The notes beneath the pieces are model-generated. The model was not told where the DNA came from and ran no database searches. It was given only the letters and a program-made list of their open reading frames with translations. Positions 1-6,024 of a DNA stretch of 6,749 nt are shown piece after piece; position 1 is the first letter of the stretch; the number at the start of each line of letters is the position of its first letter. This DNA is from Chloroflexota bacterium (lineage in GTDB: Bacteria > Chloroflexota > Dehalococcoidia > Lucifugimonadales > Lucifugimonadaceae). The position numbers and the translations under genes are program-made. The stretch is from NCBI GenBank assembly GCA_030831265.1, contig JAURLM010000120.1, positions 1 through 6,749 of the forward strand, given 5' to 3'.

Positions 1-684
1 GTATGCACGTTCAAGGTACAGGCGTGCAAGTTCATCAGCGTTCGGTCCACGACCAGCCGCAGCGTCTGCCAGCAGGTCTGCCTTGCGGTTTTCTGGTAGA
101 TGAGTGCCTGCTGCGCGAATTCTGCGTTCACAGTCCTCCGCAGTTGCCCGGTCGCCACCTTCAATAGCGTATCGCAGTCTTCCGACAAGCGTGGTCACTT
201 CTGTGAGGATATCTTCCTGGCTCATCAGGCCGTACAGGAAATCATCAACGCCCTGCTCATCGCCAATAGCCGGGCGCTCGTCGGCATCACCAGATGAGAT
301 GGATGTCGTGCTGAGGTCGTACAGACGGCGGTATTCCGCGGTGATATCTCCGACAAGACCCATCAAGTGCGCTGCATCATTCAGCTTGTAACTGCCGCCA
401 AAGATAAGGTCATCGTCCCGGCGTTCAGCAGTCTCGACTACTACGGATTCACTTTCGACGGGTTCCGGGGCTGGCGGAAAAGAAAATGCCGACATGTCAG
501 AACTTCCCATCGACTCTATCTGTCCGGCGAGGAAAGGCGGTATGTACTTGGCAATGTCAACATTCACCGGGAGCACAACAATGTAACTCGCACCGACTTG
601 GCCCGGATTCAAAGTATCCCTGAAATAGACGAGGGCGTGGCCGCGAGGTGATTCGGCGCTGCCTCTTTCGAAATTAATTTCCAA
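1..684 (-). CDS. Uncharacterised acidic protein, C-terminus cut off by the window edge
   Basis: The minus frame is open from a TAG just upstream of position 748 to the left edge without a stop, and 228 residues are visible from the chosen start. I do not recognise the family. I chose TTG at 684-682, giving MEINFERGSAESPRGHALVY, because this stretch and the following DTLNPGQVGASYIVVLPVNV look like a real folded beta-rich domain (about residues 1-60) upstream of the first in-frame ATG at 495-493. No good Shine-Dalgarno precedes the TTG. Residues 65-95 are a Pro/Glu/Val-rich linker (FPPAPEPVESESVVVE). From about residue 98 the protein looks mostly helical and rich in Asp, Glu, Arg and Ala (for example LVGDITAEYRRLYDL and TLVGRLRYAIEGGDRATAED). 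There is no signal peptide or membrane segment, so it is probably cytoplasmic. It is divergent from pyrD with a spacer of about 64 bases or more. Coding status is fairly sure; function is unknown. Confidence 0.75.
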   Translation of the reverse strand, partial: MEINFERGSAESPRGHALVYFRDTLNPGQVGASYIVVLPVNVDIAKYIPPFLAGQIESMGSSDMSAFSFPPAPEPVESESVVVETAERRDDDLIFGGSYKLNDAAHLMGLVGDITAEYRRLYDLSTTSISSGDADERPAIGDEQGVDDFLYGLMSQEDILTEVTTLVGRLRYAIEGGDRATAEDCERRIRAAGTHLPENRKADLLADAAAGRGPNADELARLYLERAY

Positions 685-722
685 GCGAGTTCTGCTTTTT
701 GTTATTTCTGGTGGTTGGCTGA

Positions 723-741
723 CCCGGTATGGCTCGCCGGG
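723..741. repeat. Short inverted repeat in the divergent spacer upstream of pyrD
   Basis: CCCGG at 723-727 pairs with CCGGG at 737-741 around a 9-base loop. The same stretch holds an imperfect direct repeat: TGGCTGACCCGG (716-727) and TGGCTCGCCGGG (730-741), offset by 14 bases. It lies between two divergent genes, where an operator or leader hairpin would be expected, but the stem is short and no convincing -35/-10 pair was found around it. It may be chance. Confidence 0.3.
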
Positions 742-748
742 CTGGAAA

Positions 749-1873
749 GTGTTCTACTATCCTAAAGCTAAATTATGGATGCATCATCGCGTTTTGCGTG
801 AGCCAATCCTGAAGAGGAACGCCGACATCGTTTATCGCAGCCTGATTAAACCACTTCTGTTCAGCATGGACGCCGAACGAGCCCATTCGTTTGGTGAGAT
901 GGCCATGCGCGTGCCACTGGTGTGGTCTGCCACATCTGTCATGGCGCATACGTCAGACCCAATACTCCGCACGGAAGTCGCAGGTATTCGTCTTCCTAAC
1001 CCCCTTGGAATGGCTGCGGGATTCGATAAGGAGTGCCGCGTAATACGGCCATTGCTGTCGATGGGTTTCGGTTTCGCCACAGCGGGAACAGTGACTCTTG
1101 GTCCAAGGCCCGGAAACCCTCCACCACGGATTATTCGACAGCCTGACCGGTACGCAATCCTGAATGCCCTTGGTTTCCCCGGCCCCGGACTGGACGTGGC
1201 TGAAGATCGTCTTGCCCGGATGCGCAAAGCTCATGACCGCATGTTCATCAGCATCGCAGGGACTATCGAAGACGAGGTGATTGAGGTTCACCGCAGGTTG
1301 CAGCAGCATGGCGCAGCTATTGAGCTGAACATTTCATCTCCTAACACGTCTGGCTTGAGGGTATTTCATGAGCCGGGCCGACTGCGCGGGCTGATCGAAT
1401 CACTTGCAAGGCAAAAGACGGTACCGTTGTTTGTGAAGCTACAACCGTGGGCGCGGAACGACGGTGCGAGGCGTGAAGCGCTCAGGCTTGCCGAGACTGC
1501 CGTTTCTGCCGGTGCAGATGGCCTGGTGGTGGCAAATACGCACCCGATTGAACACGAAGGATTATCTATTGTGCATCGCGGCGGGTTAAGTGGTGCGCCA
1601 TTGACGGACCACACTGCTCGCATGGTTGCTGAAACGAAGGCGGCAATCGGTGCGGATGGAGACGTAATCGCCTGCGGTGGGGTGTTCAATGCCGAGGACG
1701 TATGGCAGATGTTGTCACTGGGTGCGTCAGCGGTCCAACTATATACGGCATTTATTTACGAAGGCCCCGGTCTCCCAGGCAGGATAAATCGCAGACTGAT
1801 CAAGCTGATGCGCAAGGCCGGGATAACGAACATTCGTGACATCCAGGGCAAGGGACCCGCTCCAGAACTCTAA
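749..1873 (+). CDS. pyrD: Dihydroorotate dehydrogenase (quinone), class 2
   Basis: Oxidises dihydroorotate to orotate, the fourth step of pyrimidine synthesis, passing electrons through FMN to membrane quinone. Numbering from GTG 749 (374 aa), the class 2 amphipathic N-terminal helices are at about 27-60 (YRSLIKPLLFSMDAERAH), followed by the FMN-binding barrel. Substrate and FMN motifs are intact: AAGFDK (Lys94), LNALGF (Asn139, Phe143), ELNISSPNTSGLR with the catalytic class 2 Ser197 plus Asn194 and Asn199, FVK (Lys230), ANT (Asn263, Thr264), GGLSG (278-282), CGGV (309-312) and QLYTAFIYEGP near the C-terminus. Small departures from common forms are LGFPGPG instead of MGFNNDG, VKLQPW instead of VKIAPD, and YTA instead of YSG. 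The start is uncertain: GTG 749 and ATG 779 both lack a good ribosome site and give an N-terminus about 16-26 residues longer than usual. A well-spaced GAGG precedes ATC at 827, exactly where the family normally begins. The stop overlaps the stop of the convergent ribokinase gene. Confidence 0.95.
   Translation: MFYYPKAKLWMHHRVLREPILKRNADIVYRSLIKPLLFSMDAERAHSFGEMAMRVPLVWSATSVMAHTSDPILRTEVAGIRLPNPLGMAAGFDKECRVIRPLLSMGFGFATAGTVTLGPRPGNPPPRIIRQPDRYAILNALGFPGPGLDVAEDRLARMRKAHDRMFISIAGTIEDEVIEVHRRLQQHGAAIELNISSPNTSGLRVFHEPGRLRGLIESLARQKTVPLFVKLQPWARNDGARREALRLAETAVSAGADGLVVANTHPIEHEGLSIVHRGGLSGAPLTDHTARMVAETKAAIGADGDVIACGGVFNAEDVWQMLSLGASAVQLYTAFIYEGPGLPGRINRRLIKLMRKAGITNIRDIQGKGPAPEL
814..826 (+). 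promoter_or_regulatory. Candidate ribosome binding site for a downstream pyrD start
   Basis: GAGG at 814-817, inside GAAGAGGAA, is followed by 9 bases and then the codon ATC at 827, in the pyrD frame. Translation from there would read (M)VYRSLIKPLLFSMDAE and give 348 residues, close to the usual class 2 PyrD length. ATC is a very rare initiator (known for infC), so the spacing could be accidental. Neither upstream candidate (GTG 749, ATG 779) has a comparable site. Confidence 0.3.
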
Positions 1874-2859
1874 CCCGGCAACTGCTGCATCAGAGCGTTG
1901 ACCTCGTCCCGTGTCCCCATCGCCTCCTGTGCCCCGTCCCGTGAAACGCAGAATGCACCTGACGCCATTCCCAGCCGCGCTGCATCGACAAGTGCCATCC
2001 CTTCCGCAAGGCCAACTGCGAGCCCGCCGTTAAAGGCGTCCCCGGCAGCTACCGAGGCAACGACCTTGACCTTGTGAGCCGGGAGGTAAAGCGAAACATC
2101 TTCTGATTCGACGTGTGCCCCGTATTCACCCATCGTCACGATGACGATTGGAGTGCCTTGCTCTCGTATGATTTTTGCGGCGACGGATGCGGATGCTTCG
2201 TCAACCACTGCAATGCCAGAGAGAGATTCCGCCTCGCCCTGGTTCGGGGTGAGTATGTTGGGGTAGTCGTAGAAACCGTCCGGTACATCACGGGCAGGCG
2301 CGGGGTCAAGGATGACGGTGACGCCCATCTCACGCGCCGCTTTCATCACTTCGAGTGTGACTGCGAGCGGCACTTCCTGCTGAGCAAGGAGCACACTTGC
2401 GCCTTCCAGCGCTTTGCACGCGGCCGCTACCTGTTCCTCGTTGCAACGTGCATTTGCTCCGTAAACGGCGTTGACGTAGTTCTCACCAGATGCGTCGATA
2501 AATATGGCAGCGATACCAGATGCGGTATCTGGGTCATTGGCGAGGTGAGATGTGTCAACTCCCTCATTGTCCAGGAATCCTCGCATCTGCTCGCCAAATG
2601 AATCATTGCCAACGCGCCCCACCATTCGCACTGTACCGGCGCTCTGTGACAATCTTGCCGCTGCAACCGCCTGATTACCGCCCTTGCCACCGGGTGCGGT
2701 GTAGAAACGAGTGCCCTCGGTCGTTTCGCCGGGGCCAGCCGGACGTGGCGTTTCGACCATGAGATCCATGTTCAGACCGCCAAGCACGACGATGTGTCCA
2801 GTTCGAGATTCTGAGTTACTGCCTGTCAACGCTTGATCTGTCTCCTGGTGAGTATTCAA
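1870..2859 (-). CDS. rbsK: Ribokinase-like PfkB-family sugar kinase
   Basis: Predicted cytoplasmic ATP-dependent kinase converting ribose (or a related sugar such as deoxyribose) to the 5-phosphate. It is 329 aa from TTG 2859; the family is usually about 305-310, and the excess is an N-terminal tail before HIVVLGGLNMDLMVE. Visible motifs are Asn30 and Asp32 of the sugar site, APGGKGGNQAVAAARL (56-70, PfkB signature 1, ribokinase type), Glu162 in LAQQEVP, TPNQGEAE with the NxxE motif (Asn206, Glu209), VTMGEYGA, and AAGDAFNGG with catalytic base Asp274. Unusually, the stretch normally read VDTTAAGD is VASVAAGD here, so the Asp that binds the activating monovalent cation is Ala268. The later GAQPS-type motif reads GAQEA, losing the Ser as well. 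TTG 2829 is an alternative start, with AGGAG 12 bases upstream. It is the last gene of the minus-strand cluster, 20 bases after the HAD gene, and its TAG stop overlaps the pyrD TAA on the other strand. Confidence 0.9.
   Translation of the reverse strand: MNTHQETDQALTGSNSESRTGHIVVLGGLNMDLMVETPRPAGPGETTEGTRFYTAPGGKGGNQAVAAARLSQSAGTVRMVGRVGNDSFGEQMRGFLDNEGVDTSHLANDPDTASGIAAIFIDASGENYVNAVYGANARCNEEQVAAACKALEGASVLLAQQEVPLAVTLEVMKAAREMGVTVILDPAPARDVPDGFYDYPNILTPNQGEAESLSGIAVVDEASASVAAKIIREQGTPIVIVTMGEYGAHVESEDVSLYLPAHKVKVVASVAAGDAFNGGLAVGLAEGMALVDAARLGMASGAFCVSRDGAQEAMGTRDEVNALMQQLPG
2842..2846 (-). promoter_or_regulatory. AGGAG element near the ribokinase start
   Basis: On the minus strand AGGAG occupies 2846-2842. 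It lies downstream of TTG 2859 and 12 bases before the in-frame TTG at 2829-2827. It would favour the shorter 319-residue ribokinase (beginning MTGSNSESRTG), although the spacing is longer than ideal. No Shine-Dalgarno-like sequence precedes TTG 2859. Confidence 0.3.
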
Positions 2860-2879
2860 TACAGAATGGAGCTAAGAGA

Positions 2880-3710
2880 TTAGCCGCCAAGCTTACCCTG
2901 AACAAGCATCCTTTGGATAAGTTCAGCGACACCGTTGTTATCAGGACCCGGAATGTGCATGTTTGCCGCAGTCCGTACCGCAGGATGAGCATCTCCTGCT
3001 GCTATGCCCAGTCCAGCCCATTGGACCATCGAGACGTCACCCTCTCCGTCTCCAATGGCAATCACTTCGCCGGGTGAGATTCCATAGGCATCGCAAACCC
3101 TTGCAAGGCCAATAGCCTTCGTTGCACTGGCTGAGGCTACTTCGCAGAAATGCGGAAGAGATTGTGTAACAGCTGCGCCGACTCCCAGTGAGGTGCGGAG
3201 TTTTCCTGCCAGTCGAGTGATTAGTGGAGGCTCGTCAACCGCCAAGATAATTGTCGGACCGGCGTCGATGACACTTTCCAGCGATTTGACCAGGTGCAAA
3301 GTAGTCTGCATACGGCCCGCGTATGCCACTGCCCAATCACTCTTGTTCTCCACGTAGATTTCGTCATTCAGATAGCAGTTGATGTGCGCACCAGTCTCTC
3401 GCATGTGTTCAAGAGACGAAGTCGCAAGTGAGATCGGCAGTCGTTCCGCGTGCGTGTCAGTGACAAAATCCGGTGCGGTGATAACGCCGCCCTGGTAGCT
3501 GACAGTAGGCCCGTTCGCGTTGCACAACTCTGCGTATCTCAGGGCTGACCGTCGCATACGACCTGTTACGAGTGACACGATGACGCCTGCGTTCATGGCC
3601 GCGTGGATGGCGTCAATAATCGCCGCGGGGATTTCGTGGTCGGATGTTGCGATGGTTCCATCAACATCCAACGCTAGCATGCGGTATGTTTGGTCTGGTG
3701 AAACGGTCAC
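2880..3710 (-). CDS. HAD-superfamily Cof-type (IIB) phosphatase
   Basis: 276 aa, the usual length for Cof/YidA-like HAD hydrolases, which dephosphorylate sugar phosphates, nucleotides or cofactors through a phospho-aspartate intermediate. Motif I is LALDVDGTI, with nucleophile Asp15 and acid/base Asp17. Motif II is SLVTGR (Thr49). A C2-type cap spans roughly 80-185. Motif III Lys198 lies in SATKAIGLARV. Motif IV is IGDGEGDVSM (Asp221, Asp225), followed by LGIAAGDAHPAV and NNGVAELI. The family normally has GDxxND and GNA; here the motif IV Asn is Gly224 and the GNA Asn is Asp240, though both metal-site Asp residues remain. The GTG start at 3710-3708 overlaps the upstream MFS stop by 4 bases (GTGA), which suggests translational coupling. 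Met11 at 3680 would give the common MLALDVDGT start but has no ribosome site. The neighbouring ribokinase suggests a pentose-phosphate or nucleotide substrate, which is inference only. Confidence 0.9.
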   Translation of the reverse strand: MTVSPDQTYRMLALDVDGTIATSDHEIPAAIIDAIHAAMNAGVIVSLVTGRMRRSALRYAELCNANGPTVSYQGGVITAPDFVTDTHAERLPISLATSSLEHMRETGAHINCYLNDEIYVENKSDWAVAYAGRMQTTLHLVKSLESVIDAGPTIILAVDEPPLITRLAGKLRTSLGVGAAVTQSLPHFCEVASASATKAIGLARVCDAYGISPGEVIAIGDGEGDVSMVQWAGLGIAAGDAHPAVRTAANMHIPGPDNNGVAELIQRMLVQGKLGG

Positions 3711-5203
3711 TTGTTTATACTGCGGGTGTCCGCAGAGCCGGTGTCACTGTCCGTGCCGATCTCAATAGCAGATCCCGGTAATCCCGCGGAGGAACTTGAG
3801 GAAGAATGAACGACGGTAGCAGAGGTCCTGGAATCAACCCCCGTCTTGTGATCTGGGCTATCGTTCTTGTCACCGTGTTCATCATGATGGCCATCGTTCT
3901 GCGCAGCCATAGCTGAACGCTGCTTCGTCCTCAGGTCTTCAAGCTTCTCTTCAGCAGGACGCACATCTCGTAGTTTCAGGAAACCACGATTCACGAATGC
4001 CGTGATTGCGAGGAATGTCAGCCCGGTCAGCGCGATGATCAGCACAGCCATAGGCGCACCGGCAGCTTCAGCAATCACTCCAATCATCAGGGCGGCAACC
4101 GGCCCTGTACCGATGCTGACGGCGAGCACACCAAGAACACGTCCGCGCATCTCAGCTGGTGTGGAAGAGATAATCATAATGCTCTGCATCGTGCCAAATC
4201 CAGACATTCCGAAACCTGCAACGAAGAGGATCGGTATCGCTGCTCCGTACCAGGGGATTCGGCTGAATGATAGGATCATGCACAGGAACAGCACCGAACC
4301 ATAAAAATATATCCGGCTGTAATGGGCCGGGTTCGCTTTTGACGCGACGAGTAGCGAACCAAGAGTAGCCCCCAGTCCTTCTGCACTGATGAGCAGACCC
4401 ATGAGCGTGTTGCTAACACCCAGGGTGCGTTGTGCAATGACAGGAACCATTGACTGGTACGGGAAGGCGAACATATTCATCACGATCGTCACGAACAGCA
4501 CTGTGATGATGACGGAATCACGCCGGATGTAGCGAACGCCTTCGACAATGTTCTGCAGTGGGCTGATACGCGGCCCCACCTGCGTTTTTGGCGTGTATTC
4601 CAGAGTGAAGGCAACAACGGCCGCGATCAGGAACAAGGTTGCCCCGGCTGAATACACGGCTGTCATACCAATATTGTCGAGAAGGAAGCCACCGAGGAAC
4701 GGGCCCGGAATACGCATGAAGTTGCTGGTCGCAAGGTCAAGCCCCATTGCTGCGCTGAGGTTTTCCCGTTCGACCACCTCACCAACCATTGCGCGTCGAA
4801 CAGGAAAGTCTGTTGCCCATACCGTGCCCGCAAGCAACGCACCGAGGTAGACGTGCCAGACCTGGATCACATCAACGGCAACAGCTACGGCAAGCAGAAT
4901 GTAGACGGCTGAGAGCGTGCTGAACGCAATGATCAGCAACAACTTGCGGTTGACCCTGTCAGAAACGGCGCCAATGTAGGCGCCTAGGGCGAACATGGGG
5001 ATCATCCGAAAGAAGAATGTCAGGGCAACCTGGAATGGTGAACCGGTCAGATCAAGGACAAATGCGCCAACAGCAACTGTGTCCAGCCAACGCATCGCAG
5101 TGGATGATCCACCGATAGCCCAAAGCTTGCGGAACGATGAGTTCCCAAGAACCTGTCGGCTGCGGGAATCGGAACGAGTCGCTGTCTTTGTGGCTGCACT
5201 CAT
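3707..5203 (-). CDS. MFS transporter, EntS/DHA3-like, with a long hydrophilic tail
   Basis: 498 aa from ATG 5203, whose first bases overlap the upstream gene stop (ATGA, 5200-5203). This start gives MSAATKTATRSDSRSR and a normal cytoplasmic N-terminus. An in-frame ATG at 5272 lies inside the upstream gene and is less likely. About 12 membrane helices can be drawn between residues 27 and 405. The TM2-TM3 loop carries MFS motif A as GAVSDRVNRK (78-87). TPAEMRGRV (348-356) is the Arg-rich loop after TM10 seen in MFS_3 (EntS-type) proteins. That family mostly exports siderophores, macrolides or drugs, so export is the default guess, but no substrate can be read. Residues 415-498 form a disordered, Asp/Ser/His-rich cytoplasmic tail including NDGHHDEHGDKNDSPDH and six consecutive Ser residues. 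This is longer than usual for the family. Its stop overlaps the HAD start by GTGA. Confidence 0.9.
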   Translation of the reverse strand: MSAATKTATRSDSRSRQVLGNSSFRKLWAIGGSSTAMRWLDTVAVGAFVLDLTGSPFQVALTFFFRMIPMFALGAYIGAVSDRVNRKLLLIIAFSTLSAVYILLAVAVAVDVIQVWHVYLGALLAGTVWATDFPVRRAMVGEVVERENLSAAMGLDLATSNFMRIPGPFLGGFLLDNIGMTAVYSAGATLFLIAAVVAFTLEYTPKTQVGPRISPLQNIVEGVRYIRRDSVIITVLFVTIVMNMFAFPYQSMVPVIAQRTLGVSNTLMGLLISAEGLGATLGSLLVASKANPAHYSRIYFYGSVLFLCMILSFSRIPWYGAAIPILFVAGFGMSGFGTMQSIMIISSTPAEMRGRVLGVLAVSIGTGPVAALMIGVIAEAAGAPMAVLIIALTGLTFLAITAFVNRGFLKLRDVRPAEEKLEDLRTKQRSAMAAQNDGHHDEHGDKNDSPDHKTGVDSRTSATVVHSSSSSSAGLPGSAIEIGTDSDTGSADTRSINK

Positions 5204-5880
5204 GTTTCTGAGACGCCTGTAGCCGTCACGGCGTCTTTCGATGATGTGCCATCTTGCAGTACTGCGCCCCATATACCGATCTGGCGAGAGCGAGCATCCT
5301 CTTCGAGGTCATGGAAATAGTCTGAGTAGCGACTATTTGCGCCGGGAGCAGAAGCCATTGCCAGGCCACTGGCTACCAGGTTGAGGTTGATCATGGAACC
5401 TTCGAACCAGACATACCTCAGCAACCTGCCTTCGCTATCGGTTTCGACCTGATCTGATTCCAGCAGAACTTGTTGGCCGTAGATCCACTGGTGGTTGGCC
5501 TCGATTGCCAGATCGTAGTAGGCATCGCCATATTCCGGTATTTCCAGGCCTATATACCTGACCGTCTGCTCTATACCGGCTATATCAACGGCAATGGTTC
5601 GTCCGTCGAATACTCGGGTCACCGTCGCTGGGGTGCGTTGTGGGCCGGTGGTGGCTTCGTTGTTGCCGCCAAAGACCGGCATGATGACGTTCAGGAGCAT
5701 TGAAGCAATCAAGAACGTGAACACCAGCCCTGCAATGATTTTCCACAGAGCGACACGGACGGCGCGTTTTCGAGGAGATTCAGGATTCGTATCATCCCTG
5801 TTGAAGCGTTCAAGATCTGCTTCTGATGGCCCGTACAGGTCGTCTTCGCTGTTCTCGTCGTTATTGTGTCGACCTGTCAT
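5200..5880 (-). CDS. Membrane-anchored staphylococcal-nuclease-like (SNase) protein
   Basis: 226 aa from ATG 5880. An acidic cytoplasmic N-terminus (1-36) and a basic stretch PRKRAVR precede one membrane helix at about 46-68 (LWKIIAGLVFTFLIASMLLN). The positive-inside rule then puts the rest outside the membrane. Residues 84-206 match the SNase OB-fold order: ATVTRVFDGRTIAV, VRYIGLEIPE, GQQVLLESD, SEGRLLRYVWFEGSMINLNLVASG, NSRYSDYFHDLEEDARSRQIGIW. Against the S. aureus nuclease, the positions of Arg35 (Arg108), Glu43 (Glu116) and Arg87 (Arg152) are kept, Asp40 is Glu113, but Ca-binding Asp21 is Arg94 (DGRT instead of DGDT). Activity is therefore uncertain; it may be a divergent nuclease or a binding domain. 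It is the first gene of the tight minus-strand cluster and overlaps the MFS start by 4 bases. It has no strong Shine-Dalgarno (only GGAT well upstream). Confidence 0.85.
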   Translation of the reverse strand: MTGRHNNDENSEDDLYGPSEADLERFNRDDTNPESPRKRAVRVALWKIIAGLVFTFLIASMLLNVIMPVFGGNNEATTGPQRTPATVTRVFDGRTIAVDIAGIEQTVRYIGLEIPEYGDAYYDLAIEANHQWIYGQQVLLESDQVETDSEGRLLRYVWFEGSMINLNLVASGLAMASAPGANSRYSDYFHDLEEDARSRQIGIWGAVLQDGTSSKDAVTATGVSET

Positions 5881-6021
5881 TGAAGGCTATATCCAGGCGG
5901 TGTGTAGGGCGGATTGGGACATGAATAGCCAGTGATTTACGCGTCACCGGGGATTGAGCGTTGAGTCTAGCAACTAGAAGGTGTGCGAGTCTGGAACGGT
6001 TACCGAATGATTGGCAGTGAT
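5881..6021. other. 141-base spacer between the DUF389 gene and the SNase-like gene
   Basis: This is the largest gap in the window and the most likely place for the promoter of the four-gene cluster. I found no convincing -35/-10 pair on the minus strand, no GC-rich hairpin followed by a T-run to end the DUF389 transcript, and no tRNA-like fold. It contains a 10-base direct repeat, a 5-base-stem palindrome at 5966-5978, a TTGAG-CG-TTGAG tandem at 5954-5965, and the odd palindrome CGGTTACCG at 5997-6005. Read-through from the DUF389 gene into the cluster is possible. Confidence 0.5.
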
Positions 6022-6024
6022 TTA
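5930..6024. repeat. Pair of 10-base direct repeats, CAGTGATTTA
   Basis: CAGTGATTTA occurs at 5930-5939 and again at 6015-6024, 85 bases apart. The right copy includes the stop codon of the DUF389 gene: on the minus strand the copies read CGTTAAATCACTGCC and GCGTAAATCACTGGC. Flanking similarity continues weakly (AATCATTC and TATTCATG). This could be a pair of protein-binding sites or a partial duplication of the gene end; chance cannot be excluded. Confidence 0.4.
5966..5978. repeat. Small palindrome TCTAG-CAA-CTAGA
   Basis: TCTAG at 5966-5970 and CTAGA at 5974-5978 form a perfect 5-base inverted repeat with a 3-base centre. It is about 86-98 bases upstream of the SNase-like start, a plausible operator position. 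It is too short to call a terminator and no T-run follows on either strand. Confidence 0.3.

Noticed and set aside
493..495. ATG 495 as the start of the left-edge gene.
   Set aside because: The 63 in-frame codons upstream read as a plausible domain and TTG 684 gives a natural N-terminus, so the ATG is more likely internal.
100..651. Three overlapping plus-strand open frames at the left end.
   Set aside because: They lie opposite the left-edge minus gene, whose translation is far more protein-like. They have no recognisable motifs.
2113..2601. 162-residue plus-strand open frame across the ribokinase gene.
   Set aside because: It is antisense to a gene with clear PfkB motifs. Its translation is Cys/Arg-rich with no recognisable domain, so it is a shadow frame.
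5204..5272. N-terminal extension of the MFS protein from ATG 5272 (23 extra residues).
   Set aside because: The extension lies inside the SNase-like coding region, is Arg-rich and unlike MFS N-termini, while ATG 5203 makes a clean ATGA overlap with the upstream stop.
5881..6021. A tRNA, small RNA or intrinsic terminator in the 141-base gap.
   Set aside because: No cloverleaf-compatible arms, no GC-rich stem followed by a T-run, and no clear promoter pair could be found.
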